A stretch of 64,000 nt of DNA from Parachaetomium inaequale. Taxonomy: Eukaryota; Ascomycota; Sordariomycetes; Sordariales; Chaetomiaceae. Made by a program: the position numbers and the translations under genes. The notes beneath the pieces were generated by a model. The model was not told where the DNA came from. It saw nothing but the letters and a program-made list of their open reading frames with translations, and did not search any database. Where the stretch lies: the NCBI GenBank assembly GCA_033296685.1, contig MU854378.1, positions 1 to 64,000 on the forward strand, given 5' to 3'. Shown piece by piece: positions 1-10,744 of this stretch (positions are counted from its first letter, which is position 1; each line of letters begins with the position of its first letter).

Positions 1-10
1 TGGTGGAGAG

Positions 11-44
11 TGCGCAACTCGCTTATATGCGCAACTCGCTTATA
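11..44. repeat. perfect 17-bp tandem duplication
   Basis: The unit tgcgcaactcgcttata occurs at 11-27 and again at 28-44 with no spacer and no mismatch. It lies downstream of the 3' end of the first RRM-like pseudogene. No function is visible. Confidence 0.8.
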
Positions 45-261
45 ATGTACGTTATACATACTGTTCTAGGTTCCGGTAGGATCCAAACTTGATTCGCCAC
101 TCAATAATGCTAATCGCCTTTCCCCGTGACCATAGGTACAGTCTCGTCAACTTCAAAGACGAAGTCTCTCGAGAGAAGTACGCCATCAACTTGGGCACAG
201 ATCCGAGGTCGGTTGTCCGGCCCGCTCCCCTTCCGACTCCTCCCTTGGGCGCTAGCCAGGC

Positions 262-1148
262 TCAATACTCCCGAATGCAGGGGTCCGTGTCAAACCAAAT
301 CGAGACTCCCGCGGCTTGGAGCTCATCGTCCCGCTCAATGGCCTCAATTGAGCTCAACAGCGGTAGCTGCCAAATCGCCACTCAAGAATATTGATGACCT
401 GGCGGGTCACCCAAGGGAGGAAGTCATCAACCTCGTAGCGGAACTTGGCCATGAGAAAGGCCGAGAGACAGTCAATATTAACAATCTCCTTGGGCCCTTG
501 ATGACAACCACCCGAGAGTGGTGGTCAGCCTCTTCGGGCCTGCGCACACGGTTCCGGTTGTGTTTGACGCGGCTCCGGTGGTTTCGAACCAGCAGAGCCC
601 CGGCCCGTCCCGGTTACAACGGGCGAGTAAGGTTTGAGCCGCTTCCAGCGTAAGCAACGTGATCTTGGCAGGCGCCCTTTGGTGGCAGCTGCCGTCTGGG
701 TGATTGCCCACGGTCTGCCAGACTCGGCCGACGTTTCTGATGGCGCCCCACAGCTCATGATGAGTGACGTCCGCGGGGAGCTCGATCACCCACAGAGAAC
801 AGTTTTCCGAGTCTGGGATGTCGGCAGGTTGGTTGCTGGTCCGGCGGTAGTCGCCCTGGTAGTTGGGCGACACACCGTACCGGATGCGGCGGGCAATGTC
901 GAGCGCAGAAGGGTTCTCGTGCCTAAGCCGAACAGCTTCCGACAGCATCGCCATGAGCCGAAAGCCCGTGAACCGCTGGATATCTGACGTGGTCGAAAGG
1001 GCGGGATTAGTGTACGACGGCAAGACTTGTCCGACTTGTGCAGGGCGAGTTTGGGCTTGGGGGTATCCCCAGAACTGACGGGTTGCTGAGGTTGAGGCTC
1101 AACTTGACCGTAAACTCGAGGCTCAGACTGTGAAACTACATTAAGCAT
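262..1148 (-). pseudogene. RRM-like protein, tandem copy 1 (broken)
   Basis: The intact stretch 1023-620 encodes the family core: an SPNYQGD motif, then PADIP..ENCSLWV and an RRM-like segment (AIRNVGRVWQT) followed by AKITLLTLEAAQTLLAR. After about 620 the homologous reading moves to another frame (HNRNRVRRPEEADHHSRVVVIKG), and moves again near 490, where GPKEIVNI continues into INILEWRFGSYRC. That piece meets a TGA at 354-356, and the tail (IEAIERDDELQAAG.., FDTDPC) is in yet another frame to a stop at 262-264. An N-terminal Pro/Gln-rich piece in a different frame begins at 1148. Compared with copies 2 and 3, at least three lesions are required, so I call it a pseudogene. Families of RRM-like proteins of this kind recur in Sordariomycetes; their function is not known to me. 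Confidence 0.6.
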
Positions 1149-1818
1149 GCGGATAGAGCAAGTACAGAGGGTCCGGGACTATCACTTACCGTCGTTGGGG
1201 AGTCCCCTGACCGCAGGGCCCTGTGCGGTTGTGGATAACTGTGGCGATGTACCCTTCAACGTGGATGAAGCCACGGTACCTGGGGATTATTAATTGGGCC
1301 GCCGCGGCGGTAAAGAATGCCACCTCCATGTCCTTTGGTGTTCTCGCCGCAGGGGAGGCGCTAACGTGACCTCTGGTGCGAATTGCTGTGCGAGCAATGC
1401 GTAGGTCGTGATGGTGGCAAGCGCGGAAGTCCGGTGCTGTAAGCCGAGCGGTGATGACTTCCGAATCGCCATTTAGGAATCTTGATCATCAATCCTGGGG
1501 ATGTTCGATGGGTGCGGATGACAGGTTGGACCACCCGCGCCTCTCAGCGAGCGAAGAAACGGCGAGTGAGTGATACGGTCGACTGACTCTCTGCCATCAT
1601 GGGATGGCTGGCTTCCGGGCTTGCAGGATGGAAAATTGTGAAAAGGCCAGAGCCCACGGTGCATGGACGCTTTAACACAACAGTTCCAACGCACACCGCC
1701 ATGGAAGTCCAAAACAGCTGGAGAAGGCCCCATCAATATACGAAAGAAGTTAGGGAGCCGCAAGAATAACAAGATATAGCAAACGCAACGCAATAAGAAT
1801 ATAGTATAGTACAAAGCA
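1149..1818. other. spacer between RRM-like copies 1 and 2
   Basis: No supported gene. Short open frames on both strands lack recognisable motifs. Confidence 0.5.
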
Positions 1819-2630
1819 TCATACAAGGCCTCCGATGACTTCCATACGTCCAGTCCCTCCAGTCCTGCGCCAACCCCGGACACCAATTATGCCGCCCAGG
1901 GTGCCTCCATTTCCAACTACACCGTGTCCCGCCCCAAAGCCACCCAGGCGAGCGGGACCCTCCCAGTCACACGGGTCCCTCTCGAACTTGACTCTGACCC
2001 CGCGGCCCGCGAGGTGCGGGTCATCCCGGATGTTCCTCCAAGCCCACTGGGCCTGGCAGCGGTATGACCCAAACCGGAACTCCAAGACATTGATGGATCG
2101 TCCCAGCACGAGAGGGTCAATCTGGTCAAGTTTGTATTCGAAGCGCCGCGAGAAGTACGCGACCATGTACTGCTCGGTGACTATTTCTCTCGGTCCTGCC
2201 ACCACACTAGGGTCACCAGAATCCCCGCCCTCCGCAACGGGGTTGTGGTCCGGCCGGGCACGCGCCCGGAGGTTGTCAACGACGAAGCCCGCGCGGTTAT
2301 TGGCGCGCTCCAGAAACGTCTGGGCGGCCACAAATGTAAAAGAAGGTGATCTCCGCGGCGGCAGTCCCGAACTGCCGCGTCGGTGGGGAAATGACAGTGG
2401 CCCATACTCGGCCAGTGTTCGAGATTGCGCTGAGAAGCATATGCGTAGTGGCATATGGCTGCAAGTTCGTTACCCAAACCGAGCAGTTCTGCTCGGTGGG
2501 GATGTTTGCCGCGCGATTCCTGGCGATCCGGTAGTCTCCCCGATAATTGGGGGAGACCAAGGCCGCCACGCGTCTCGCGATCTCCGTTGCCGTCGGGTTT
2601 TCTCCGGCGGGCTCTTGTGAACGGATTGAT
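1819..2630 (-). pseudogene. RRM-like protein, tandem copy 2 (single-base frameshift)
   Basis: Frame 1 (about 2630-2340) encodes ENPTATEIARR, VSPNYRGDYR, NIPTEQNCSVWV and AISNTGRVWAT, then TAAAEITFF. Near 2340 the family sequence continues one base out of frame as FVAAQTFLERANNRAG, then VVAGPREIV, FEYKLDQID, VLEFRFGSYRCQAQ and FERDPCDWE. Removing one T from the TTTT run near 2341-2344 joins the two frames, so one inserted base explains the break. The order of blocks is the same as in copies 1 and 3. The lesion could be a real mutation or an assembly indel in a homopolymer. Confidence 0.65.
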
Positions 2631-2665
2631 CATCGCACTGGGCGTAAATGGAGCGCCGTGCTGCT

Positions 2666-2939
2666 TCAGCTGGTTGGTCCAGTATCCAGTATGCTAAGAG
2701 TTTCGAACATTCGCAAGACCGTTGGTGACCGGCCTGGGATGAGCCTTCTGGACAGTCGAAGAATTGTCGGGGCCTTGGATGAGCTCGAGACGACGAAGCA
2801 GCTCGAGGCGGGCGACATGGCCCAGTTTGAAACAAGCGACTTGACTGAGCTCACGACGAGAGACTTGACAAGACTCAAGAACTGGGACTTGGCCTTCGAA
2901 ACGAGCGACTTGCTCCTGAACGTTGTTCTGGTTGTCCAA
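2666..2939 (-). repeat. degenerate 24-bp repeat encoding an octapeptide repeat
   Basis: On the minus strand this stretch reads as about five 8-residue units of the pattern V..(F/L)E.., for example VARFEGQ, VPVLESCQ, VSRRELSQ, VACFKLGH and VARLELLR. On DNA this is a diverged 24-bp tandem repeat. It lies just 5' of copy 2 and could have encoded a coiled-coil N-terminus of that gene. No ATG starts it in frame (the first codon of the open stretch is TTG), so I annotate it as a repeat only. Confidence 0.5.
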
Positions 2940-3417
2940 GGTGGTGGTATTCTGTGAGCGCCAACACGGTTAGCAAATTTAACATCAAGAAGTCAGGGCG
3001 GAAGCGGGTGTTTACAAGAGTCGACGGGCCAGCGTGAGCCAGCGAATTGGTGGAATACGTTCCCTAGTTAGGGTGGTGACTGGGGCGGCCATGCATGGCA
3101 GTGGGTCGGTGTGTCGCTGTGTTCTATAATATATAGCAACTCTAGCCATTCCTGTCTGCGGCGGATGTCTTTCTGTTCGGGTTGCTGGGTGGTCAGCGAG
3201 AGAAACTGGAGGTGAGATAGTGGCATGGAGTCAGCCCGCATGTGACGCAGAGCATCATTGGAAAAACTCCCCATCGCTGTCGGCTCGCCTCTTGAGTCAG
3301 ATAAGAAATGGTACATGAATACATATAAGTTACACTGGTAGCCTCAAGTATAGGTTCTCCACGAGGCCTCTGGCAACTCCCCGAGTCCCCATGTCCTAAC
3401 CGTAGGACTATTTGTCT
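2940..3417. other. spacer between RRM-like copies 2 and 3
   Basis: No supported gene or RNA. A short minus-strand open frame (3068-3316) has no recognisable motif. Confidence 0.5.
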
Positions 3418-4111
3418 TCACGGCCTTAGAGGCTGTTCGCGATCACAAGGATCGCGGTCAAAGAGGACCAAGACGTCTGCGAAGTCGGGATTCCTGTTTA
3501 TGGCCTCGAATGCGGCCTGCGCTTGGCAGAGGAAGCTGCCAAAGCGCCACTTCATGACGCTAATGAACCTGCCAGACACCAGATGGATGATCTTATCCAC
3601 CTGGTACTGGCAGTACTCGTCAAAAAGCCTCGTCAAGAAGTCCAGGTTGACGATTGCTTGGCGGCCCCGAGATCACCAGGACCCTCGTATGGTCGGCCGG
3701 TTCGGCAGGCTCCGCAACCCGCGTACGGTTGTAAAGGACCGTGGCGAGGTATCCTTGAACGCGAATGCCGCCACGGGACCTGGCGATCATTAATTGGGCA
3801 GCCGCGGCGGTGAAAAAGGTCACTTTCGCAGCGGCGGTGACATGGTGGCCGCTGGGGCGGACGGTGTGGGTCTGCCAGACGCGCCCGATGTTGCGAATCG
3901 CCCCGAGTAGCTGATAGGTTGTCACGTTACGAGGGAGACCCTCCATCCAGACCGAGCAATTTTCCTCCTCTGGGATGTCGGCCGATCGGTTGCTCGCAAC
4001 TGCAGCGTCGCCTCGGTAGTTGGCTGACATTCCTGCCTCAAGAAGACGGCGTCGCTCCTGCGGCGTCGGGTTTTGGCGGACAGCCCGCCAGAAAGGCGAC
4101 ACCATTGCCAT
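3418..4111 (-). pseudogene. RRM-like protein, tandem copy 3 (single-base frameshift)
   Basis: The ATG at 4111 opens a frame with SANYRGD, ADIPEEENCSVWM, AIRNIGRVWQT, AAAKVTFFTAAAAQLM and YNRTRVAEPAEPADHTRVLVISGP. It is then lost near 3665 and stops at 3620. One base out of phase the expected continuation is present: IVNLDFLTRLFDEYCQYQVDKI, then MKWRFGSFLCQAQAAFEAI and LFDRDPCDRE, ending at 3418. A single extra base around the GCCGCCAAGC context explains the break. It is the best preserved of the three copies. Confidence 0.65.
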
Positions 4112-4191
4112 CGGGCGATATGGTCGTCTGGCCGGCTGTCCAGCATCAGGCCGGGGTGCGATCTAGTTCTCTTCAGTCGCCGCAGCGGCAA

Positions 4192-6676
4192 CTCGAGCAG
4201 GCACGCCGTAGCGTTGAGCCTGAGTGCGTGCCTCGGGGTAAATTGGATCCCAAGAGGCGAACGGGTTCTGTACAGCTCGCTCAGTCAGAGAAGAGCATCC
4301 TTGGCGAATGTCAATACCGGGGAGTTCTTACGGGAGTCATGGCCTGTGGCAGCTGGTGGATGGGTCGATCCATGTCTTCTTCCTGCGCCGCGCGCTGGGC
4401 ATCGTTGCGGACTCTGAACTCCATCGTGAAACCGGACGGGACGGATTGATGGATGCTGGACTGAGTCGGTTGGATCAGCAAAGTCGCAACCAAAATCGGC
4501 TAATGTGCTGGGAAGACAGTACCTTTTTTGGAGAGTCGGCTTTTTAGTTAAAGTTCGAAAGGACGAGAAAGCGACTCAAAAATCATCAGTCGTTTAAGCA
4601 GCAAAGCAGATATGTCGGTAAATTGGTTGATGACGAGCGCTGCTGGGCTCTGACTGATGGTTGAAGGTGGAAGAGAAGAAGAGGAGTCGAGGAAGAGGGC
4701 GGCGGCGGAGAAATGGTTGCAGCGCTGCGAATTTCCGCCCAAAAAAGTGTGTGCGGGCAGTCAACACCAGATGAAAGCTCCGGGCAATAAGGGGGGCATC
4801 CCGGGATTCAGTTGCTCTGGCAGTTTCTGTCACCTGACGCGCCATTGTTGCCCTCTCAGCGCCCCCATTCACCGATTGTCATGGAACCGGACAGATCAAA
4901 GCTCCCCGGAACAATCAACGCGTCGTCTTGAACAACAATAGCAAGCTGGCCCCCTCAACTCTCCTCCCACAAGGGGTCTATTGACCTTTTGTTCGGTTGT
5001 CACATCAAAAAGCAAACATCAAACCATGACTAGGTCATGCAAAAGCGCGGGCCAAACCAGAGAAGTTCTTCCACTACGATGGTTGTTTCAAGGTTGCAGG
5101 GTCTCTCTGAAGTGGTGGAAGCTAATGGACTTTGACGCAGGAACTTGAACTGAGCTATTGGCCGTGAAGACAATACAGACACCGATTATATACATCCAAG
5201 GCCCGGTGTCGCCAGTCCAACAATGCCGACGTTTCAGAGCGATGCGGTTGTGGTTGAGAAGCCACTGGACGAAACTGTGCCGACGAAACAGAAGACTTTA
5301 TACCCGACTTGCAACATCTCAGAAGCTGAAGAGCGTTGTTTGCCATGGGGTAACAACAGTCAACTCACTAGTCACCGAAAAATAAACTACTGGTCTCTGA
5401 CTCCCCAGTCCAGTCACAGCCCAGATTGTGTGTCGATGGTGTTGTCAGCCACCAGCAGCCGGAGGGGTTGTCTTTTGACACATCCCGTGATCATCAAATG
5501 ACATGACATCGCGTCAGCACACCGACACACAGGAGGGTAGCAAAATGCTATTCGGGTAGAAGGGCAATACCAAACGCAGGCATGAGCAAGAGATGCAACA
5601 CAGCAGTGATGGCCCCGATGACAAGGGCAGAGACCAAATGATGGCGTGGCGAGGAGAAAACTGTGGTCACGCCATGTTTAGATCCTGTTTGACGGAGGCT
5701 ATTGTCATGATCACAGTCATGGGAAGAGCATTTACACGGGCCGTTGCCCTTGGAGTTTGCTTTGTCTGCGCTTGCGGGCTGACCACCACATCATGACTGG
5801 GTGCAACGACACCGTTGACTTGCCGTCCATCTCGTCAAATATCCCCCATGCTCTTTTGCCCCCAACAACGAATGACGATGACAACTGGACGCCATCCCCT
5901 GAATCACCACTGATGTGTCGTTGTGTCGTTCAGGGATGTTGTTTAGACCCCTGAATGGACCCTTCCAAACCTTACATAAGCCGCATGATGCTGGGTTGAC
6001 GGGACACCGGGCCCGGTCCGCACCCGGCGAACACGCCGAGGCAACAGCGATTCCCGTGCTATTTCCGAAAGCGATTGCGAACCGTCCCAAGAAACGTCCA
6101 AGACAAACCTAGCCCACCGCTCCTTGCCGACAATCGTGTGTCTGCATTGTGTGATAGGCCGGTTACCCAGCCAGGTATGTTGGCGGCTCAGTCAGCCACG
6201 TCAACCGCCCAGAAAGCACACCGTCTCAGCTGCGGCGCTTGGCCGGCTTCTCGGCTCCCCGAGGTGGTGGGGGACTTGGACTTGGACAGTGAAGGTGAAC
6301 CTGAAGGAAGGGGGATGGAACTTGATGATGCTGGCAGAGCAAGGAAAGCCGTCGGGCCGTGTGTTGTGTTGGGTATTAAAAAAACGGACAACTCTATCGA
6401 GCATCGAGAAACCTGAAGAAGACTGGAGACCCCGTTGCAGTCGGCAAGCGCAGTAGGCAGAAAGGCGATCCTGATCCCCCCATGCGCAGCAGCAGCAATC
6501 CCGTAACACCGTCCCTCACTCTAGATGTCCACCGCCGCCTTCGAAAATCGTCCACCTGCCCTCCCGGAAACCGCCAAGCTCAGATCCCCCGCTTCACAGA
6601 CCATCGTCGGTTGGCGGCTCGGAAGGGCGCATTAAGCAGGAATTTGTTGACCGTCCGTCGTTCGGTTTGCCTTGGC
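4192..6676. other. gene-poor stretch
   Basis: I see no supported coding region, tRNA or rRNA. Open frames here (for example 4594-4872 minus and 5593-5796 plus) are short, have no motifs and overlap other open frames. Confidence 0.5.
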
Positions 6677-7196
6677 TTAGCAGCAGCAGTCGAGGCACTC
6701 GAGACAGCACTCGCAGGTCTCGCCGCAGACCCAGCAGCAGCAGAGGGCGGCGATACTAGAATGCGTGAATCATGATTAGCCAGCGTTTTGCTCAAAAGAG
6801 GTTCTTCCCAACTTACCAGGTGTAGAAGCAGCCGTGGCTCTTCTCCTCCTTGGGCGGGGGGTGCGCCTCCTGGTAGTGCATCTGCTGCTGGGGCGGCGGG
6901 TAACCGCCTCCTGGGGGAGGATAGGGCTGGGGAGCGTAGCCCTGGGGAGGCGAGCCGTAGCCCTGAGGAGGTGGAGACCCGTAGCCCTGAGGAGGAGGAG
7001 AGCCGTAGCCCTGGGGAGGAGACCCGTAACCCTGCTGGGGAGGGTAGCCGCTGTGGAAGAGGAAAAAAGCGGTCAGTTACTCGGTTCTGTTTGTGGATTT
7101 TGTTGTGCGATTGGGGAGGCACGTGAGAGGGAATCGGCGTGCGGGATGCAATTGGGGGGCGGGCGCGACTTACCCTTGGGGACTCGGATACGACAT
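6677..7196 (-). CDS. CYSTM-like Pro/Gln/Tyr-rich protein with Cys-rich tail
   Basis: Three exons are read as 7174-7196, 6817-7050 and 6677-6755, joined at GTAAGT donors and CAG/TAG acceptors; the product is 111 aa. After a short N-terminus (MSYPSPQG), residues about 10-60 are tandem repeats of the GYGSPPQ type. A linker QQMHYQEAHPPPKEEKSHG follows. The C-terminus is extremely Cys-rich (CIAALCCCWVCGETCECC.., ending in CCC). A Q/P/Y/G-rich N-terminus with a short hydrophobic Cys-rich C-terminus is the layout of the CYSTM (cysteine-rich transmembrane module) family, small membrane-anchored proteins linked to stress tolerance in fungi and plants. The role here is inferred from the family. Frame and phase fit at both junctions. 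Confidence 0.8.
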
Positions 7197-8445
7197 GATT
7201 GCTGTGGTATTGGTTTTTTTTAAGGAGGTGCTGGGGAGAAAGCCAGGGAGAAAGGAAGGAATTAAGAAGTCGAGGGATGTCGGTTGATGCACCTTCAGAG
7301 TCCTTTACAACGGCTTTTACGCGGCAAGCAAACAGTGGGGACTTGTCGCAGCTGCCGTCAGCGGCTGGTGGGCGGGATCCACTCTGCCAATGCTTGGGTC
7401 GTGGCTCTCGGTGCCGATCCAGCCGACAGCCGCCTGCCGCAAACCCGCCGATGCCGTTTTGCAACGCCAAAAAAAGGTGTGCAGCGGTCGGCGTTGGGGT
7501 GTGGATGTGGGACCCCGGATTCGAACATCGCCAGGGCTGGGGCTGGGCTTTCTTTCAGCTCGCCGCCCTGCCGTCCCGGGCCGGGCCTCAGAGGCCGCGC
7601 ACCGACGGATCCCGCGCCGCTCACGCCAAGTGGACCCTGCGGGATCGCAATATCGGCGCCGATCGCAGGGGGTCTGGTCCCTGCATCTCGGAACTAGCGA
7701 TTCACATGAGTCGGAACGCCGAAGTTTCAGTGGACCACCTGTACTCCGTCCGTTTGAGGATTGGAAACTCGACTTGTTGATGCCTTGGTGTTTGGACTGC
7801 ATTGCAAGCTCTGACCAAAGAAAGAGAAGTCCAGCGCAGCAAGCCAGGTGGATGGTCCTCGGTTTAGTCCGACCTGCACAGTACTCTGCGAATGGAGCCC
7901 TAACCTTCCAAAAAAGCGAGAGAATTTCGATAATACCTGATCAGCGGCGGAAGTGACAAAGCCGTCTGCTCCAAAGGATGATAATGCACAGAAACACTCA
8001 AGCGCAACGTGCTGGTTACATGTATGGTTCCCATGGACTCGTTTTTCCCGAATCTGGCGAACTTCAAAAATCCATTAATCGTTTGTAGAAGAAGAGAGAT
8101 AACAGGCAAACTTTCACAATATACATCGATTATCACTGCTGAATCTCCAATTCGAATCTCCCTTTCGCGTTCTGCTTCAGACTCCGAGTCAAAGAACCAA
8201 CTCAAAAACGCATAATACGAGTTCCAAAAATTGAAATACAATGAAGGCCCCAGATTCTTGATACGCCCGACAGCAGAGTGGCAAAACAATGTAAGAAAGG
8301 ACCTTTCCAGACTCCTCCTGTTCAAGATTCCTCAACCATACCCGTGCGAGGCCAGCTCCACAGAACAAAAATGAGAAAGGAGACCCTCGGCATTACCGCA
8401 TCAACAAATGACCTGAAAACCTCCATCCCTTGTCGCCTTAGTGTT
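7197..8445. other. gene-free stretch
   Basis: Upstream of the CYSTM-like gene and downstream of the 91-aa gene. No coding region or RNA gene is supported; open frames are short or antisense to each other. Confidence 0.5.
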
Positions 8446-8987
8446 TCAACGTAATTGCCATGAATGTCCTGAGCTCGAGCTCGACGACTCGGAATCCAGG
8501 CTGTCGCGCGCCGAGTACCGTTCCTCTGCGAGCCGCAAAGTTCTTCGAATGGCGCTTCTCTCCTTCTGCACGGGCTCTCTTAGCGCTGCCCTGATCTATC
8601 GACACGGACGATATCGAGCCTAACATGGAAGGGAGAGAAACAAAACAAGAAGAAGAAGAACAGGATCAAGGGGGGGATGCCGTAAAAATAAAGATCATTA
8701 CATACCATGCTCAGCTTTCGAGGCAGGTTGACGACGTAGTAATTGTCAACCTCCTGGGAACAGCACAAAACATGTTAAGCTCCGGTCGGATTGACATTTC
8801 CACGGTGATGGCCTGTGATGATCGATGATGATGATGGAGACTGGATTGGAGGCAGGAGTGGGAATGGGACTGGACCTACCCTAGCCCGCACGCCCCAACT
8901 GGGGAATATGCCACTCAGAAATGTTTCCAAATCATTCTTCCGAAGCCTGTAATTTGGAATGCACTCGGGGTCGTCGTACATGCTCAT
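8446..8987 (-). CDS. small unknown protein, 91 aa (paralogue of the 17980-18432 gene)
   Basis: Exons 8880-8987, 8706-8753 and 8446-8565 join in phase 0 at GTAGGT/CAG and GTATGT/CAG. The product contains NYRLRKNDLETFLSGIF, EVDNYYVVNLPRKLSM, then KERSAIRRTLRLAEERY and a Ser-rich tail. No signal peptide or membrane segment is visible. The model is supported by the 73-aa gene at 17980-18432. That gene has the same pattern (YRIRRDVLENWLRKLF, DDTLYGFWLTRSLSN, DEKRMIRRDL) and introns at the same two protein positions, both in phase 0. I do not recognise a named domain. Alternative intron 2 acceptors (at 8596-8598 and 8620-8622) exist but destroy the similarity. Confidence 0.6.
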
Positions 8988-10744
8988 AGTGGCATTACGA
9001 TCAAATGGGTGTAAACGTTAGGTTGGGCGTGTGTGCGAAAGAATCCAGTCAAGAGCACTTTTCGGGGGAAATGGAAATGCGGAGTCAGAACAAAGCCTCG
9101 CTGCACGAGTGATGCCGGCCGTGCCGTTTATGTAGCCGGCCCCCGCCGAAGGGATGATCCCGGCTTGTCAGGTCCCATACCCTCGCCGTGGAATTCCACT
9201 CCTACTCACGCGCTTTGACCACCCACACAGTGCTTTCTCGCACTGTGCGTGCGGACAACCGAAAGAAAAACAACACTACGAGGATTGCATTATCCAGAAA
9301 CTGCCCCAGCTCGGGCTTGCCCGGGCGGCGAAGGCACAGAACAAAAAAGACTGAAGGATTCTGTCGTATTTCGAGTGGGAGGCTACGTTGAGGAGAGCTG
9401 GAGTTTGCGGGCTGAAGATCGAGGAAGGCAGGCTGTTGGCGGAGTTTCAGTACGGCATGAGGGAAAAGGAACCGGAGGTGCCCTCCTCGGAGGACGGCCT
9501 CTCGGATCTCGAGTACAGCCCGCCCGAAAAAGCGACAATAACAACCCGCGTGAACCGATCCGGGCGCAAGCTTACTCCCCCCCTGCCGAGGTAGACCCGA
9601 CCTGAGAACGGAACAAGGAACCGGAACGTGACCGGAGGGTTTGGTTTTTACGCGGTTTGCTGGAGCATCGCGCGGTTTTCCACCCATCATGTACATAGCC
9701 CCCCGAAGGGGCTACCCTATACCCCATGTCCGCCGCCGTCGTGGACACGCCCCATTACCAAGCAAGGTAGAACTTGGGCGGAAATTTGACTTCTTCTTCT
9801 TCTTCCTCCCACAGTACCTAAACGCCGGCTGTGGCCGGGTGATTGGCCGCCTTCCAATTCTCCGCCCCGCCGGCAGCATGGCCACAAAACTTGCAAGTTG
9901 CCCGCCACCGGTCTCAGCCCCGCGCGCCTTTGGAATGGAATGGATGGCAGCCATTTCAGAGTGCGGGCTGACAGCGAGTCATCCTTTCCTCCCTGGCGTC
10001 CCCGTGACAGGAACAAATCGCTGTGTTCCGACGCCAGCGGCGTCACCAGATGGTGATTCGATACCTGGCAGATCTGTTCACCAGTCCAGGAGGGGTAATT
10101 AGGCGTCGAACCAGCGTCACGGGCGCCAGCAGGGCTCGCGTGGGACCGCACTATAGGCTGCTTATATATGGAAGACCATGCCGCCCTGCTGGGCTATTCG
10201 TCGTATTCGATCAGAATTTAGGCATCTGAACCCCACGTAGTGATTTCCTTGCAAACCAAACGCTGTTTACCTACCTAGGTACCTGGTAGGCTCAGCTCTT
10301 TGTCGGTCTCAATGACAGTCACCTTATGTATTGTACCGCAAATCAGACCTCGATGAACCAGTCACTGCTTTGGCACAGAGGAGTTCAATGAGATGCCTAC
10401 CAAGTACATTCAATGATGTGGTTTCTGACATCATGACTCATAATTTCCAGGCACCCTCAGCGGACTCAGATGATGGTTCCGAGCCCCGGGTTCAGTGCCA
10501 GGTGTGTGGGTATATTCGTGCTCGCCACGCAACGCAGCAGTCCAGTTTTCCACCAATCCTCCATTCTCCGATGGGGTCGTGTGCGTCCTGCCCTGTACGA
10601 CGTCGGAGAAGTCCAGACCCAGCAACAGCGCCCCACGACTCGACCTGTGCTGGTGCCAGTGACGTACCTAGGTAGGTAGGTACATGTAATTAACTGGATG
10701 TGACCCGTCTCACCGGCAACCCCCCGCCCCCATCCAGGAACCAA
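8988..10744. other. gene-free stretch with scattered CCTAGGTA-type motifs
   Basis: No supported gene. It contains a CTT run near 9790 and short palindromic CCTAGGTA motifs near 10270-10290 and 10665-10685, a motif type that also occurs near 38420 and 55600. A minus-strand open frame of 164 codons (9202-9696) shows no motif. Confidence 0.45.

Noticed and set aside
6580..7470. 296-codon minus-strand frame over the CYSTM-like gene
   Set aside because: It is a shadow frame; splicing and Cys-rich motifs support the 111-aa model.
10057..10140. Possible tRNA, from a GGTATCGAATC-like B-box
   Set aside because: No matching acceptor, D or anticodon arm could be paired around it.
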